Shown here in pieces: positions 26,805 to 35,509 of a stretch of DNA of 64,000 bases. The notes under the pieces are model-generated. The model worked only from the letters and a program-made list of their open reading frames with translations. It ran no database searches and had not been told where the DNA came from. Both the position numbers and the translations under genes were made by a program. Within the stretch, counting starts at the first letter, position 1; the number at the start of each line of letters is the position of its first letter. The DNA is from Mesorhizobium sp. AR10 (GTDB lineage Bacteria > Pseudomonadota > Alphaproteobacteria > Rhizobiales > Rhizobiaceae). The stretch is from positions 5,186,001 to 5,250,000 of the forward strand of contig NZ_CP080524.1 in assembly GCF_024746795.1 (NCBI RefSeq). The letters run 5' to 3'.

Positions 26805-27227
26805 ATGGCGCTCGAACGCACCTTTTCCATGATCAAGCCGGATGCGACCCGGCGCAACCTCACCGGCGCCATCACCCAGATGCTGGAAGAGGCCGGCCTG
26901 CGCGTCATCGCCTCGCGCCGGGTGTGGATGAGCCGCCGCGAAGCCGAAGGTTTTTATGCCGTGCACAAGGAGCGCCCGTTCTTCGGCGAGTTGGTGGAGT
27001 TCATGTCCTCGGCGCCGACCATCGTTCAGGTGCTGGAAGGCGAGAACGCGATTGCCAGGAACCGCGAAGTGATGGGCGCCACCAACCCGGCCAACGCCGC
27101 CGAAGGCACCATCCGCAAGGTGCATGCGCTGTCGATCGGCGAGAATTCCGTGCACGGCTCCGATGCGCCGGAAACCGCCGCGCAGGAGATCAAGTACTGG
27201 TTCTCGGACACCGAGATCGTCGGCTGA
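26805..27227 (+). CDS. ndk: Nucleoside diphosphate kinase
   Basis: A 140-residue enzyme that transfers the gamma phosphate between nucleoside triphosphates through a phosphohistidine. The active-site His is in [11 protein letters not shown] near residue 117. [13 protein letters not shown] at the start and [12 protein letters not shown] complete the nucleotide site. AAGGA precedes the ATG. Standard bacterial length, and the gene ends in a textbook terminator. Confidence 0.97.
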   Translation: MALERTFSMIKPDATRRNLTGAITQMLEEAGLRVIASRRVWMSRREAEGFYAVHKERPFFGELVEFMSSAPTIVQVLEGENAIARNREVMGATNPANAAEGTIRKVHALSIGENSVHGSDAPETAAQEIKYWFSDTEIVG

Positions 27228-27251
27228 TCCGACACTGCCACGACTGAACCG

Positions 27252-27278
27252 AAAAGGCCGGCTTTCGCCGGCCTTTTT
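27252..27278 (+). terminator. Rho-independent terminator of ndk
   Basis: AAAAGGCCGGC and GCCGGCCTTTTT pair around TTTC. The stem is 11 bases including the A/T part and ends in a T run, 25 bases after the ndk stop. It could also serve the converging hydrolase gene. Confidence 0.92.
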
Positions 27279-27293
27279 CATTGGCCGAACGGT

Positions 27294-28100
27294 CTAGGTC
27301 TCGCGCACGAACTGCAGCATGTCGGCATGCAGCCGGTCCATATGCGTGAACATCATGCCGTGCGGCGCGCCCTCGTAGACCAGGAAGCGGCAGTCGGGGA
27401 TGAGGCTCGCCGACGGTATTCCAGTGAGCTCGATCGGCGCCGAGCGGTCGCGGTCGCCGTGGATCAGCAAAACGGGAAGCGCGATCTGCCTGAGCTCGGC
27501 GCGAAAATCCTGCTCGACCATGTCACGGCTGCAAGCCAGCGCCACCGGAACGGAAACCTGCACCAGTGTGCTTCCCCAGACCATCATGCCGGGCGACGTT
27601 TCTGGAATGAAGAAAGGCGCGATGTTGTCCGCCACCCATTTCGGATAGTCGTTCTTCCACAGAGCCCACAAAGCCTCGAAGCCTTCCCTCGGCGCACCGC
27701 CCGGATTGTCGTTTGACTTCAAAAGCTTCGGCGTCATCGGCGCCAGCATGATGAGCCGCGCCACGCGGCCGCTGCCGTGCCGGGTGAGATAGCGGACCGC
27801 CTCGCCGCCCGCCATGGAATGACCGACCAGAGTGATGCCGGAGAGGTCGAGTTCCCTAATCAGCGTGGCGATATCGTCGGCGAAGCTGTCGTGGTCATAG
27901 CCGGCGGCAGGATGGTCGGAGCGGCCATGACCGCGGCGGTCGAAGCAGATGCAACGGAACCCCTGTTCGGCGAAGGCGATCATCTGGTAGTCCCACATCT
28001 GGCTGCCGAAGCCGAGGCTGCTCAGGAACAGGATCGGCTGACCCTGCCCCCATTCCCGCCAAAAGAGTCTTGTGCCGTCCGTTGCGGTGATGAAAGGCAT
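27294..28100 (-). CDS. Alpha/beta hydrolase
   Basis: A 268-residue alpha/beta-hydrolase. The nucleophile elbow is GHSMAGG, the acid lies in IHGDRDRSAP and the His in GAPHGMMF; this set and the length match the haloperoxidase/arylesterase-like group. GAGGAGACAAAA stands before the ATG at 28100, which was preferred over a start 13 codons upstream. It lies 35 bases downstream of the SnoaL-like gene on the same strand, so they are one operon that faces the XRE regulator. Confidence 0.88.
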   Translation of the reverse strand: MPFITATDGTRLFWREWGQGQPILFLSSLGFGSQMWDYQMIAFAEQGFRCICFDRRGHGRSDHPAAGYDHDSFADDIATLIRELDLSGITLVGHSMAGGEAVRYLTRHGSGRVARLIMLAPMTPKLLKSNDNPGGAPREGFEALWALWKNDYPKWVADNIAPFFIPETSPGMMVWGSTLVQVSVPVALACSRDMVEQDFRAELRQIALPVLLIHGDRDRSAPIELTGIPSASLIPDCRFLVYEGAPHGMMFTHMDRLHADMLQFVRET

Positions 28101-28135
28101 TTTTGTCTCCTCGATAAGATCGGTGTTTTCCGCGA

Positions 28136-28522
28136 TCACGGTCTGGCCGGGACGAACTGGTAGTCGACGAGGATGCGCCCCTCTGCGTCGACGGTCAGAA
28201 TTTCGAGACCGGTCGCCAGCACGGTCTCGCTATCGGCCGGCAGCATTTCCCAGTAGAACGGTGACGACGTCACGCAGCAGCCGGGCATTCGAGACAGCGC
28301 GGAACCGGTTGCCGTCATCCCTGACGTTTTTTCATGCGACCCGCGAATGCGCGCTTCGAGCGCCTCGTAGCCGCGCGCGGCGCGCTCCCCGACATAGTGC
28401 TGGCCATCAGGCACCCACAGCGCGGCAATGGCGTCGCGGCGACGGTGCTCGTCAGTCTCGTGCCACACGGCGACATAGCGGTCGGCCAAGGTCTGGGCAT
28501 CGATATTCCTGGTCTCGCTCAT
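28136..28522 (-). CDS. SnoaL/NTF2-like fold protein
   Basis: A 128-residue protein: ADRYVAVWHETDEHRRRDAIAALWVPDG, then GYEALEARIRGSHEK and TGLEILTVDAEGRILVDYQF, the helix-then-curved-sheet pattern of the NTF2/SnoaL superfamily. These proteins act as small isomerases or binding domains. GGAGTGAGAACC before the ATG supports the start at 28522. First gene of the operon with the hydrolase, divergent from the XRE gene. Confidence 0.8.
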   Translation of the reverse strand: MSETRNIDAQTLADRYVAVWHETDEHRRRDAIAALWVPDGQHYVGERAARGYEALEARIRGSHEKTSGMTATGSALSRMPGCCVTSSPFYWEMLPADSETVLATGLEILTVDAEGRILVDYQFVPARP

Positions 28523-28608
28523 GGTTCTCACTCCGTTGAACATCTGGCGTGAAGGCGTTGAGGCACCTCACGTGATGGAGAATTCGGCTGGAGGGAGACA
28601 AAAATCCA

Positions 28609-28623
28609 TGACCTCGGAGGTCA
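28609..28623. promoter_or_regulatory. Operator-like palindrome, site 1
   Basis: TGACCTCGGAGGTCA has perfect 7-base arms around one base. A second copy of the same 15-base design lies at 28652-28666, centres 43 bases apart, between the SnoaL-hydrolase operon and the XRE regulator. The XRE protein is the obvious candidate ligand. Confidence 0.65.
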
Positions 28624-28651
28624 AAAAGCGACGGCTCGATCACGGTGAATT

Positions 28652-28666
28652 TGACCACAGAGGTCA
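28652..28666. promoter_or_regulatory. Operator-like palindrome, site 2
   Basis: TGACCACAGAGGTCA matches site 1 at the arms with one mismatch in 7. It ends 37 bases before the XRE start, suited to autoregulation. Confidence 0.6.
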
Positions 28667-28702
28667 TTGAACCGATGCGGCAGCGCGCGTTAGGCTCCGC
28701 CG

Positions 28703-29508
28703 ATGACAGTGCATCAAATCCCTTTCGGCGTGCTGCTTCGACGCTGGCGCGAACGGCGCCGGATGACGCAGACCGATCTCGCGCTGGCGGCAGAGAGTTC
28801 GACCAGGCATTTGTCATATCTCGAGACCGGTCGCTCGCAGCCAAGCCGCGAGATGATTGCCCGCCTGGCCGAGTGCCTTGCCGTGCCGCTTCGAGACCAG
28901 AACACGCTGCTGCTCGCCGCGGGCTTTGCCCCTGCCTTCCCCGAGCGCTCACTGGCGGAGCTGGAGGCGGCCGTGAAGGCCATCGACAGCGTGTTGCAGG
29001 CACACAAGCCCTATCCGGCCTTCGCGGTCGACCGTCATTGGAACGTGGTGCTGTCAAATTCGGCGTTGCCGCAGCTCTATGAGGGCTGCTCGGCCGAACT
29101 CATGCGCACTCCCGTCAATGCCGTACGTCTCATCTTGCATCCGGCCGGCATGGGTCCCCGCATCCTGAACTTCGGAGAGTGGCGCGCCCACACGGTGCAG
29201 GTGCTGCGTCAGCAGATCGAGGCGCGTGCCGACGCGAACATCCAGGGCCCGCTGGCCGAGGTGATGACCTATCCGGCACCAGCCAATTCCGAAGCATTGG
29301 AGGGCCTGGAGGCGTCGCAGCGGCTGGCCACACCGCTGCGCATCGCAACGCGTCTCGGCACAGTGTCCTTCCTCAACACCACCACGTTTTCGGCACGCCC
29401 GACGACGTGACGCTGGCGGAGCTCGCCCTGGAAATGCTGTTTCCGGCCGACGACCAGACCATCGAGATCGTCAAGACCATGGTGCGGGAGCAGGCCGCGC
29501 TGGCGTGA
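28703..29508 (+). pseudogene. XRE-family regulator with a single-base frameshift
   Basis: Residues 8-65 are a helix-turn-helix (TQTDLALAAESSTRHLSYLETGRSQPSREM), followed by an MmyB-like ligand-binding domain with PYPAFAVDRHWNVVLSN and LHPAGMGPRILNF. Read from 28703 the protein stops at 29410, but the family's typical ending (VFGTPDDVTLAELALEMLFPADD) continues in another frame from 29386 to 29508. One base is missing after ACCACCAC near 29385. The repaired product would be about 268 residues, the usual length. It faces the SnoaL-hydrolase operon across two palindromes. Either it is a recent pseudogene or the sequence has an error here. Confidence 0.85.
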
Positions 29509-29823
29509 CCTGGACGACGTCGAACCGTCGGTTCGAACCGGGAACTAGGCCGTGAACCCATAAATGGGCGCGCCGAAAAGCCTTAGCCGGCCCCACCAGG
29601 CGATGAATCTTGCTTCGCGCGGCGAACCGATTTAACTTCACCGCCGTCGCGAAAAACGACTGCCTGATCTCAGCGTGACACGCTCGGCAGGTTAGTCGAA
29701 TACACGTCAACTATGCGCTTCGCATGGTTCGGCCAGCGTCTCCGAAAGCAACTGCCCGACGACACATCGGGCTAATGGTAGCCGTCAGCAACAGACGCTG
29801 ACTGCGACAATAGGAGCGCGAAC
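29509..29823. other. 315-base lower-GC gap before the monooxygenase gene
   Basis: No gene is supported. CGAACCG/CGGTTCG pair around one base at 29521-29535, just after the XRE stop, but no T run follows. Base composition is lower in GC than the surrounding genome, like the monooxygenase gene after it. Confidence 0.45.
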
Positions 29824-30954
29824 ATGCGAAATCCGATTGCAATCATCGGCGCAGGACTTGGTGGCCTCACACTTGCCCGCGTTCTACATTTTCATAGCGT
29901 CGCAGCTACGGTCTATGAAGCTGAAGTCTCGGCTGACGCGAGAGCGCAGGGAGGGCTGCTCGATATTCACGAGTATAATGGTCAGATCGCCCTCAAGGCC
30001 GCAGGTCTGTTTAGTTCATTTCTTCGACTGGTCCGCCCAGGCGAAGATGCAAAACGCATTGTCGATAAAGACGGCAACGTTTTATTCGACAGACCTGGCA
30101 GCCACACCGGCGAGCGCCCCGAAGTGGACCGGGGCGATCTTCGGAAGATGCTTATCAATTCGATCCCGGCCCGAATGATCCATTGGGATCATAAGGTTAC
30201 GTCTGTGGCAGCGATCGGGGGCGGACGACACGAAGTTACCTTCGCGAACGGCTCCACGGTTACTTGCGACGTTGTCGTAGGCGCCGATGGCGCGTGGTCG
30301 AAGGTCCGTCCGCTTCTTTCAGATTCAAACCCCGCCTACACGGGCACCTGTTTCGTCGAGACATTCCTTTTCGATGGTGACACGCGCCACAAGGCAAGCG
30401 CGGATGCGATCGGCAGCGGCACGCTCATGGCAGTTGCTCCGGGCAAAGGCATCCTAGCGCATCGCAATGCAGACGGAACTCTGCACATCTACGTGGCCTT
30501 GAATAAGCCAGAAGACTGGGTCGCTTCCTTCGATTTCAGCGACGCAAAAGCTGGCTTGGCTCGTATCGCTGAGCAATTCAAAGGATGGGCTCCGCAGCTA
30601 ACTGCCCTCATAACGGGAAGCGAAATCGAACCAGTGCTTCGACCGATCTATGCGCTCCCGGTCGGACATCGATGGAACCGGGTGCCAGGCTTAACTTTAC
30701 TCGGCGATGCAGCGCATCTGATGTCTCCTTTTGCAGGCGAAGGTGCCAACCTTGCCATGTATGATGGCGCGGAGCTTGCCCAAGCGCTCCTTGCCAATCC
30801 CGATGACATCGAAGCCGCACTCGCCGCGTATGAAAACGGCCTCTTCCCCCGAAGCAGCGAGGTTGCCCGAGAGACCGCGCAGAACCTCAAGCGGTTTTTC
30901 GACGATACCGCGCCCCAGAGCGTGGTCGACCTGTTCAGCAAGCATCTTGCATGA
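29824..30954 (+). CDS. TetX-like FAD-dependent monooxygenase
   Basis: A 376-residue single-component flavoprotein hydroxylase. The dinucleotide loop is IIGAGLGGL at residues 7-15, followed by [24 protein letters not shown], which parallels the TetX FGGTLDLHKGSGQ region. [13 protein letters not shown] and [27 protein letters not shown] give the second FAD and pyrophosphate motifs. Overall layout and many local motifs resemble the tetracycline-modifying TetX family, but tetracycline activity is not shown by sequence alone. Its GC content is lower than the neighbours and an IS transposase remnant follows at once, so it was probably acquired. No regulator accompanies it. Confidence 0.85.
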   Translation: MRNPIAIIGAGLGGLTLARVLHFHSVAATVYEAEVSADARAQGGLLDIHEYNGQIALKAAGLFSSFLRLVRPGEDAKRIVDKDGNVLFDRPGSHTGERPEVDRGDLRKMLINSIPARMIHWDHKVTSVAAIGGGRHEVTFANGSTVTCDVVVGADGAWSKVRPLLSDSNPAYTGTCFVETFLFDGDTRHKASADAIGSGTLMAVAPGKGILAHRNADGTLHIYVALNKPEDWVASFDFSDAKAGLARIAEQFKGWAPQLTALITGSEIEPVLRPIYALPVGHRWNRVPGLTLLGDAAHLMSPFAGEGANLAMYDGAELAQALLANPDDIEAALAAYENGLFPRSSEVARETAQNLKRFFDDTAPQSVVDLFSKHLA

Positions 30955-30975
30955 CGGGAAGGCACTGTCTGCAGA

Positions 30976-31128
30976 TGGCAGCGCAACCTGATCGAGCGCT
31001 TCTTCACTCAGCTGAAACAGTTCCGCCGCGTCGCAAACCGCTATGACAAGCTGGCGGCCAACGTCCTCGCCATGGTTCAACTCGCCTCAATGCGGCTGTG
31101 GCTGCGTGCTTTTGAGTCTACGACCTAA
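30976..31128 (+). pseudogene. C-terminal remnant of an IS5-family (IS427-type) transposase
   Basis: Fifty codons, reading RNLIERFFTQLKQFRRV, RYDKLAANVLAMVQLASMRLWLRA and then FESTT and a stop. This is the highly characteristic C-terminus of IS427-type transposases, including the catalytic Glu in LIERFF. The rest of the gene is gone; the remnant begins about 20 bases after the monooxygenase stop. Its TAA overlaps the last codon of the opposite-strand YbaY/META gene. Confidence 0.88.
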
Positions 31129-31883
31129 CTCGCGGCGTTGAAGCGCAGGATATCGCGACCGTCCTTGTCCGATATCACCAGCTTGCCGGCGTCGACATGG
31201 TAGGAAGCGGCCTTGGCCAGCGCTTCGAACAGCGCCTTTTCCTCGGCCATGATTTCGGGCGCGCAGGCCTTGAAGGTCGAGCCTATGTCGCTGATGGCGA
31301 TCGTCGAACCGTCGACCTTGGCGGTGGCGAAGTAGACGTTGCAAGGGCCGCTGCCACCGGCCTTGCCGGCCTCGCTGATCCGGAACGTCGCCTGCGGCTC
31401 GGCAATCACGCCGATGCCGTCGATATATTCGATCAGCCAGCTCTGGCCGAACACCGCGGCCGCGTCATTCTGCGCCACCATCTTCAGCATGATGGTCTGC
31501 GGCGCATCGCTCAGCGGGTCGACCTGATGGCGGGTGTCGGAGATGAACATCAGCTTGTTGTCGACGGTGATGCGCGCCTGCAGCGCATACGTCATATCAG
31601 GCCGGATCACCTGGGGATCGAAGCTGATCTCGAACTTGATCGGCACCTGGCCGGCCGGCGCCACCTTGCGCTCGCCGATGACAGCCGCCGGCGCATCGGC
31701 CAGCGACACATCGGCAAGCTGCACGGACAGCACGGCGTTGGGCGGCAGCGCGATGCGCTCGCGGTACATCACCTCGCCCTTCAGGGTTCTCTCGGCGGCT
31801 ACGGACAGTTCCGGAACGGCGAGTATGCCGACAACCAGCGGCACGAACCCGAAGATGAAGAATTCGGCGATCCTGTCCAGCAT
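31125..31883 (-). CDS. YbaY-like and META-domain envelope protein
   Basis: A 252-residue exported protein. An N-terminal signal or anchor (FFIFGFVPLVVGILAVPELSVAA) precedes a YbaY/YscW-type barrel at about residues 40-135 (PPNAVLSVQLADVSLADAP, VPIKFEISFD). A META/HslJ domain then covers about 150-250 (WLIEYIDGIGVI, YFATAKVDGSTIAISDIGSTFKACAPEIM). GGGAG six bases before the ATG at 31883 decides the start. Likely periplasmic; function unknown. The last codon overlaps the IS remnant stop on the other strand, so its C-terminus may have been changed by an insertion. Confidence 0.78.
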   Translation of the reverse strand: MLDRIAEFFIFGFVPLVVGILAVPELSVAAERTLKGEVMYRERIALPPNAVLSVQLADVSLADAPAAVIGERKVAPAGQVPIKFEISFDPQVIRPDMTYALQARITVDNKLMFISDTRHQVDPLSDAPQTIMLKMVAQNDAAAVFGQSWLIEYIDGIGVIAEPQATFRISEAGKAGGSGPCNVYFATAKVDGSTIAISDIGSTFKACAPEIMAEEKALFEALAKAASYHVDAGKLVISDKDGRDILRFNAAS

Positions 31884-31951
31884 GACCATCTCCCTTTGCC
31901 GAACCCGATTTGGCCAAGGGATTGCGGTCAATGCATGGCTGCGGCGAGATT

Positions 31952-32431
31952 TTATTCGGACGGCGGCGCCTTCCAGCGCAAGGCGGCTTTGTCGTCGGCT
32001 TCCTTGGCATCAACCCAGCCGCCCTCGGAGCCGTCGGCACGGTGTTCCTTCTTCCAGAAGGGCGCGCGCGATTTCAGATAGTCCATCAGAAAATTCGCAG
32101 CCTCGAACGCCGCCTGCCGGTGGGCGGAAGCCGCCACCACGAGTACGATGTTTTCGCCGGGGGCGATCTTGCCGTGGCGATGGATGGCGGTGAGGCCCTG
32201 CAGCGGCCAGCGCTGAACCGCCTCGGCGGCGATGCGGGTGATCTCGGCCTCGGCCATGCCGGGATAGTGTTCGAGTTCCAGCGCCGACAAGGCGCCCTGC
32301 TCGTCGCGGCAAAGGCCGGAGAAGGTCACGATAGCGCCGATGTCGGCGCGGCCGGCGGTCAGCCTGGCGATCTCGGCGGCGACGTCGAAATCCTGCGCCT
32401 GGATGCGCACCATCGGCACCACGCCGGACAC
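31952..32431 (-). CDS. moaE: Molybdopterin synthase catalytic subunit
   Basis: A 159-residue MoaE. It converts precursor Z to molybdopterin with sulfur carried by MoaD. Typical motifs are VTFSGLCRDE, LELEHYPGMAEAEI, AIHRHGKIAPGENIVLVVAAS, HRQAAFEA and DYLKSRAPFWKKE with the catalytic Lys pair. Translation probably starts at GTG 32431, preceded by GGGGGCTG; an ATG 18 bases inside is possible. It lies four bases after moaD. Confidence 0.92.
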   Translation of the reverse strand: MSGVVPMVRIQAQDFDVAAEIARLTAGRADIGAIVTFSGLCRDEQGALSALELEHYPGMAEAEITRIAAEAVQRWPLQGLTAIHRHGKIAPGENIVLVVAASAHRQAAFEAANFLMDYLKSRAPFWKKEHRADGSEGGWVDAKEADDKAALRWKAPPSE

Positions 32432-32435
32432 GGTT

Positions 32436-32690
32436 TCAGCCCCCGGTCATCGGCGGGAACAGCGCGATCTCGTGCGCGCCGGCGATCTTCTCGCGGTGCT
32501 CGACATGTTCCTGGTTGATGGCGACGCGGATCACATCGGGATACTCCAGCGCGTGCTCGTATTCCTCCCCGCGCGATTTCAGCCAGCGCAACAGGTCGGC
32601 GACGGTTTCGATGCCGTCAGGCAGGTCGACATCCTCTTCCGGCTTGCCGATCCGCTCGCGCACCCAGGCGAAATAGATGAGCTTCGTCAT
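32436..32690 (-). CDS. moaD: Molybdopterin synthase sulfur-carrier subunit
   Basis: An 84-residue ubiquitin-like protein ending PPMTGG; the C-terminal Gly pair is adenylated and thiocarboxylated to donate sulfur to MoaE. MTKLIYFAWVRERIG and DGIETVADLLRWL match the family. The ATG at 32690 is one base beyond the pgsA stop, so moaD follows pgsA in one operon with moaE next. Confidence 0.92.
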   Translation of the reverse strand: MTKLIYFAWVRERIGKPEEDVDLPDGIETVADLLRWLKSRGEEYEHALEYPDVIRVAINQEHVEHREKIAGAHEIALFPPMTGG

Positions 32691-32691
32691 C

Positions 32692-33288
32692 TCACTCGTC
32701 CATGATGTGCTTGAGGCCAGCGCGGAAATAATCATAGCCGGTGTAGAGCGTGACCAGCGCCGCGATCCACAGCAGCACCAGCCCGGTCTGGGTGGTCAGC
32801 GGGAAGATCTTGTCGCCGGCAGGGCCGGCGAGCAGGAAGGCGATGGCGACCATCTGGATGGCGGTCTTCCATTTGGCCAGCTGCGTCACCGGCACCGAGA
32901 CCTTCAGCGCCGCCAGATATTCGCGCAGGCCCGAGACCAGGATTTCGCGGCACAGGATGATGATCGCCGCCCACAGTGACCAGCCAGCGATGCCGGCATG
33001 GCGATCGGTGTCGGCTGCCAGCAGCAGCAGGCAAGTGGCGACCAGCAGTTTGTCGGCGATCGGGTCGAGCATCTTGCCGATGTTGGAGGTCTGCTGCCAG
33101 GCACGCGCCAGATAGCCGTCGAGATAATCGGTGATCGACGCCAGCAGGAAGATGATCAGCGCCAACCAGCGGGCGAAATCGCTCGATTTCAGGTGCCCTT
33201 CGAGAAAAAAACACAACACGACCAGCGGCACCGCGATGATGCGGGCGTAGGTGAGCATGTTGGGCAGGTTGAACGCGCGCTTGGCCAT
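32692..33288 (-). CDS. pgsA: CDP-diacylglycerol--glycerol-3-phosphate 3-phosphatidyltransferase
   Basis: A 198-residue inner-membrane enzyme that makes phosphatidylglycerol phosphate, the committed step to phosphatidylglycerol and cardiolipin. The CDP-alcohol phosphotransferase signature D-x2-DG-x2-AR-x8-G-x3-D-x3-D is complete in TDYLDGYLARA and IGKMLDPIADK. Four to five membrane helices. It leads the moaD-moaE genes and follows uvrC, an order known from many Rhizobiales. Confidence 0.95.
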   Translation of the reverse strand: MAKRAFNLPNMLTYARIIAVPLVVLCFFLEGHLKSSDFARWLALIIFLLASITDYLDGYLARAWQQTSNIGKMLDPIADKLLVATCLLLLAADTDRHAGIAGWSLWAAIIILCREILVSGLREYLAALKVSVPVTQLAKWKTAIQMVAIAFLLAGPAGDKIFPLTTQTGLVLLWIAALVTLYTGYDYFRAGLKHIMDE

Positions 33289-33395
33289 GTGCGGGGAACT
33301 CTTTCTTCCTGCGTACTCAAATCAGAAGCGAATGTGGGGGGTCAACAGGCGAGTGTCGATGGACCAACCGAAAATAGCCGACAATCCTTGTTTTC

Positions 33396-33443
33396 ATGCA
33401 TGTCGCTATCCCAAAACCGCTTCACACTTTGGGCGACATGCAT
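33396..33443. repeat. Rhizobial palindromic repeat overlapping the uvrC stop
   Basis: ATGCATGTCG at 33396-33405 and its exact complement at 33434-33443 frame a 28-base centre containing CCCAAAACCGC and ACTTTGGG. This is a familiar intergenic repeat in rhizobia. Its last base is the first base of the uvrC stop triplet as read on this strand, so the uvrC gene ends at the repeat border. Confidence 0.75.
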
Positions 33444-35509
33444 CAGCTCTCATGAAAATGATTGTAGACCAGCTTTGCCACCTGCTCGGAAATACCGTCG
33501 ACCACCATCAGATCCTCCATTGCCGCGCGGCTGACCGCCTTGGCGGTGCCGAAATGCATCAGCAGGGCGCGCTTGCGGCCGGGGCCGATGCCGCTGATCT
33601 CGTCGAGCGGGCTCTTGATCATCTCCTTCTTGCGGCGGGCGCGGTGCGAACCGATGGCGAAACGGTGGACCTCGTCACGCAGCCGCTGGACGAAATAAAG
33701 CACGGGATCACGTACGGGCAGCGAAAACGAGTCCCTGCCCCTGACGAAGAAGCGTTCGCGGCCGGCGTCGCGGTCCTGGCCCTTGGCGATGCCGATCGCC
33801 ACGACACGGTCCTCGATGCCGAGATCGGCGAGGATCTTGCGCACCGCCGACATCTGGCCCTGGCCGCCGTCGATGAGGATGACGTCGGGCCAGGCCGGGA
33901 AGCCGCCCGAAATGTCGTCCTCGATATCGTCGCCCGGCTCGCTTGGAGCCGTATCGCCCGCCGGGACATCGCCATGTTCCTTCAACAGCCTGGAGAAGCG
34001 CCGCTCCATCACCTCGCGCATCATGCCGAAGTCGTCGCCCGGGGTGATCTCGGTCGAGCGGATGTTGAATTTCCGGTACTGATTCTTCACGAACCCTTCC
34101 GGCCCGGCGACAACCATGGCGCCGACGGCATTGGTGCCCATGATGTGCGAGTTGTCGTAGACCTCGATGCGCACCGGCGGTTTTGCCAGGCCGAAGGTCT
34201 CGGCAAAGCCGGTGAGCAGCCTGCCTTGCGTCGAGGTTTCGGCCAGCCGCCGGCCGAGCGCCTCACGGGCATTCTGCAGTGCGTTGTCGGTCAAATCCTT
34301 CTTCTCGCCGCGTTGCGGCACCGAGATCGCCACCTTGCGGCCGGCGCGGGTCGAAAGCGCCTCGGCCAGCAATTCCTGGTCCTCGACGCCATGCGACAGC
34401 AGGATGGTGCGCGGCGTTGGCTTGTCGTCATAGAACTGCGCCAGGAACGAGCCCAGCACTTCCGAAGCCTCCAGCGCCGGATCGGCCTTGGGGAAATAGG
34501 CGCGGTTGCCCCAGTTCTGGCCGGTGCGGAAGAAGAACACCTGGATACAGACCTGGCCGCCTTCCTGATGGATGGCGAAGACATCGGCCTCGTCGACGGT
34601 GGCCGGGTTGATGCCCTGGTGGCTCTGCACATGCGACAATGCCGCCAGCCGGTCGCGATAGATGGCGGCGCGCTCGAAATCGAGGTTCTCCGAGGCCTGC
34701 TGCATGGCGGCGGAAATTTCGGTCTTCACCTTCTGGCTGCGGCCCGACAGAAAATCCTTCGCCTCGCCGACCAGTTCGGCATAGTCGCCATGCGAGATCT
34801 CGCCGGTGCACGGGCCGGCGCAGCGCTTGATCTGGAACAGCAGGCAAGGCCGCGTGCGATTCTCGTAGAAGGAGTTGGTGCAGCTCCTGAGCAGGAAGGC
34901 GCGCTGCAGTGAATTGATGGTGCGGCCGACGGCGCCGGCCGAGGCGAAGGGACCGAAATAGTCGCCCTTGCGCGAGCGCGCGCCGCGATGCTTGTAGATG
35001 CCGGGCGAGACATGGTCGCCGGTGAGCAGGATATAGGGGAACGACTTGTCGTCCCGCATCAGAACATTGAAGCGCGGCCGCAAGCGCTTGATAAGATTGG
35101 CCTCAAGCAGCAGCGCCTCGATCTCGGTGCGGGTGACGACGAACTCCATCGTCGAGGTCTCGCGCACCATGCGGCCGATGCGGTTGGTGTGGAAACGCCC
35201 TTGCGCGTAGTTGGTCACCCGCTTCTTCAGGCTGCGCGCCTTGCCGACATAGAGCACGTCGCCGGCGGCGTTCATCATGCGGTAGACGCCGGGCGCGTTG
35301 GGCAGCCGCTTGACCAGTGTCTGGATGACCTCGGCGCCGACCATGCCGTCGGCATCGCCGGCATGCGGCGTCCAGTCGATGGCGGTGAAGGCGACGTCCG
35401 GACCCGCCGGCGCGACGGTCTCGTCTGCGGCCTCGTCCTCGAGGTCGATTTCAGGGGGCAGGTCGTCGGCGCCGCCGCGCGATTTGTGTTTCTGCTCTAC
35501 GGGACTCAT
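33443..35509 (-). CDS. uvrC: Excinuclease ABC subunit C
   Basis: A 688-residue nuclease of nucleotide excision repair, cutting on both sides of a lesion marked by UvrAB. The N-terminal GIY-YIG domain has [27 protein letters not shown] (3' incision). A cysteine cluster follows, then the UVR helix pair, the RNase H-like 5' nuclease ([22 protein letters not shown] segment, with RIEVYDNSH) and C-terminal helix-hairpin-helix motifs [13 protein letters not shown]. The ATG at 35509 overlaps the SDR stop as ATGA, showing coupling. An acidic 60-residue N-terminal extension precedes the nuclease. Confidence 0.96.
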   Translation of the reverse strand: MSPVEQKHKSRGGADDLPPEIDLEDEAADETVAPAGPDVAFTAIDWTPHAGDADGMVGAEVIQTLVKRLPNAPGVYRMMNAAGDVLYVGKARSLKKRVTNYAQGRFHTNRIGRMVRETSTMEFVVTRTEIEALLLEANLIKRLRPRFNVLMRDDKSFPYILLTGDHVSPGIYKHRGARSRKGDYFGPFASAGAVGRTINSLQRAFLLRSCTNSFYENRTRPCLLFQIKRCAGPCTGEISHGDYAELVGEAKDFLSGRSQKVKTEISAAMQQASENLDFERAAIYRDRLAALSHVQSHQGINPATVDEADVFAIHQEGGQVCIQVFFFRTGQNWGNRAYFPKADPALEASEVLGSFLAQFYDDKPTPRTILLSHGVEDQELLAEALSTRAGRKVAISVPQRGEKKDLTDNALQNAREALGRRLAETSTQGRLLTGFAETFGLAKPPVRIEVYDNSHIMGTNAVGAMVVAGPEGFVKNQYRKFNIRSTEITPGDDFGMMREVMERRFSRLLKEHGDVPAGDTAPSEPGDDIEDDISGGFPAWPDVILIDGGQGQMSAVRKILADLGIEDRVVAIGIAKGQDRDAGRERFFVRGRDSFSLPVRDPVLYFVQRLRDEVHRFAIGSHRARRKKEMIKSPLDEISGIGPGRKRALLMHFGTAKAVSRAAMEDLMVVDGISEQVAKLVYNHFHES

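Noticed and set aside
27252..27278. Considered as part of a riboswitch for the hydrolase gene
   Set aside because: It lies at the 3' end of both converging genes and has the form of a simple terminator.
33251..34912. Plus-strand frame of 553 codons opposite uvrC
   Set aside because: Antisense to uvrC, which has full GIY-YIG, UVR and HhH features; no own domain or start signal.
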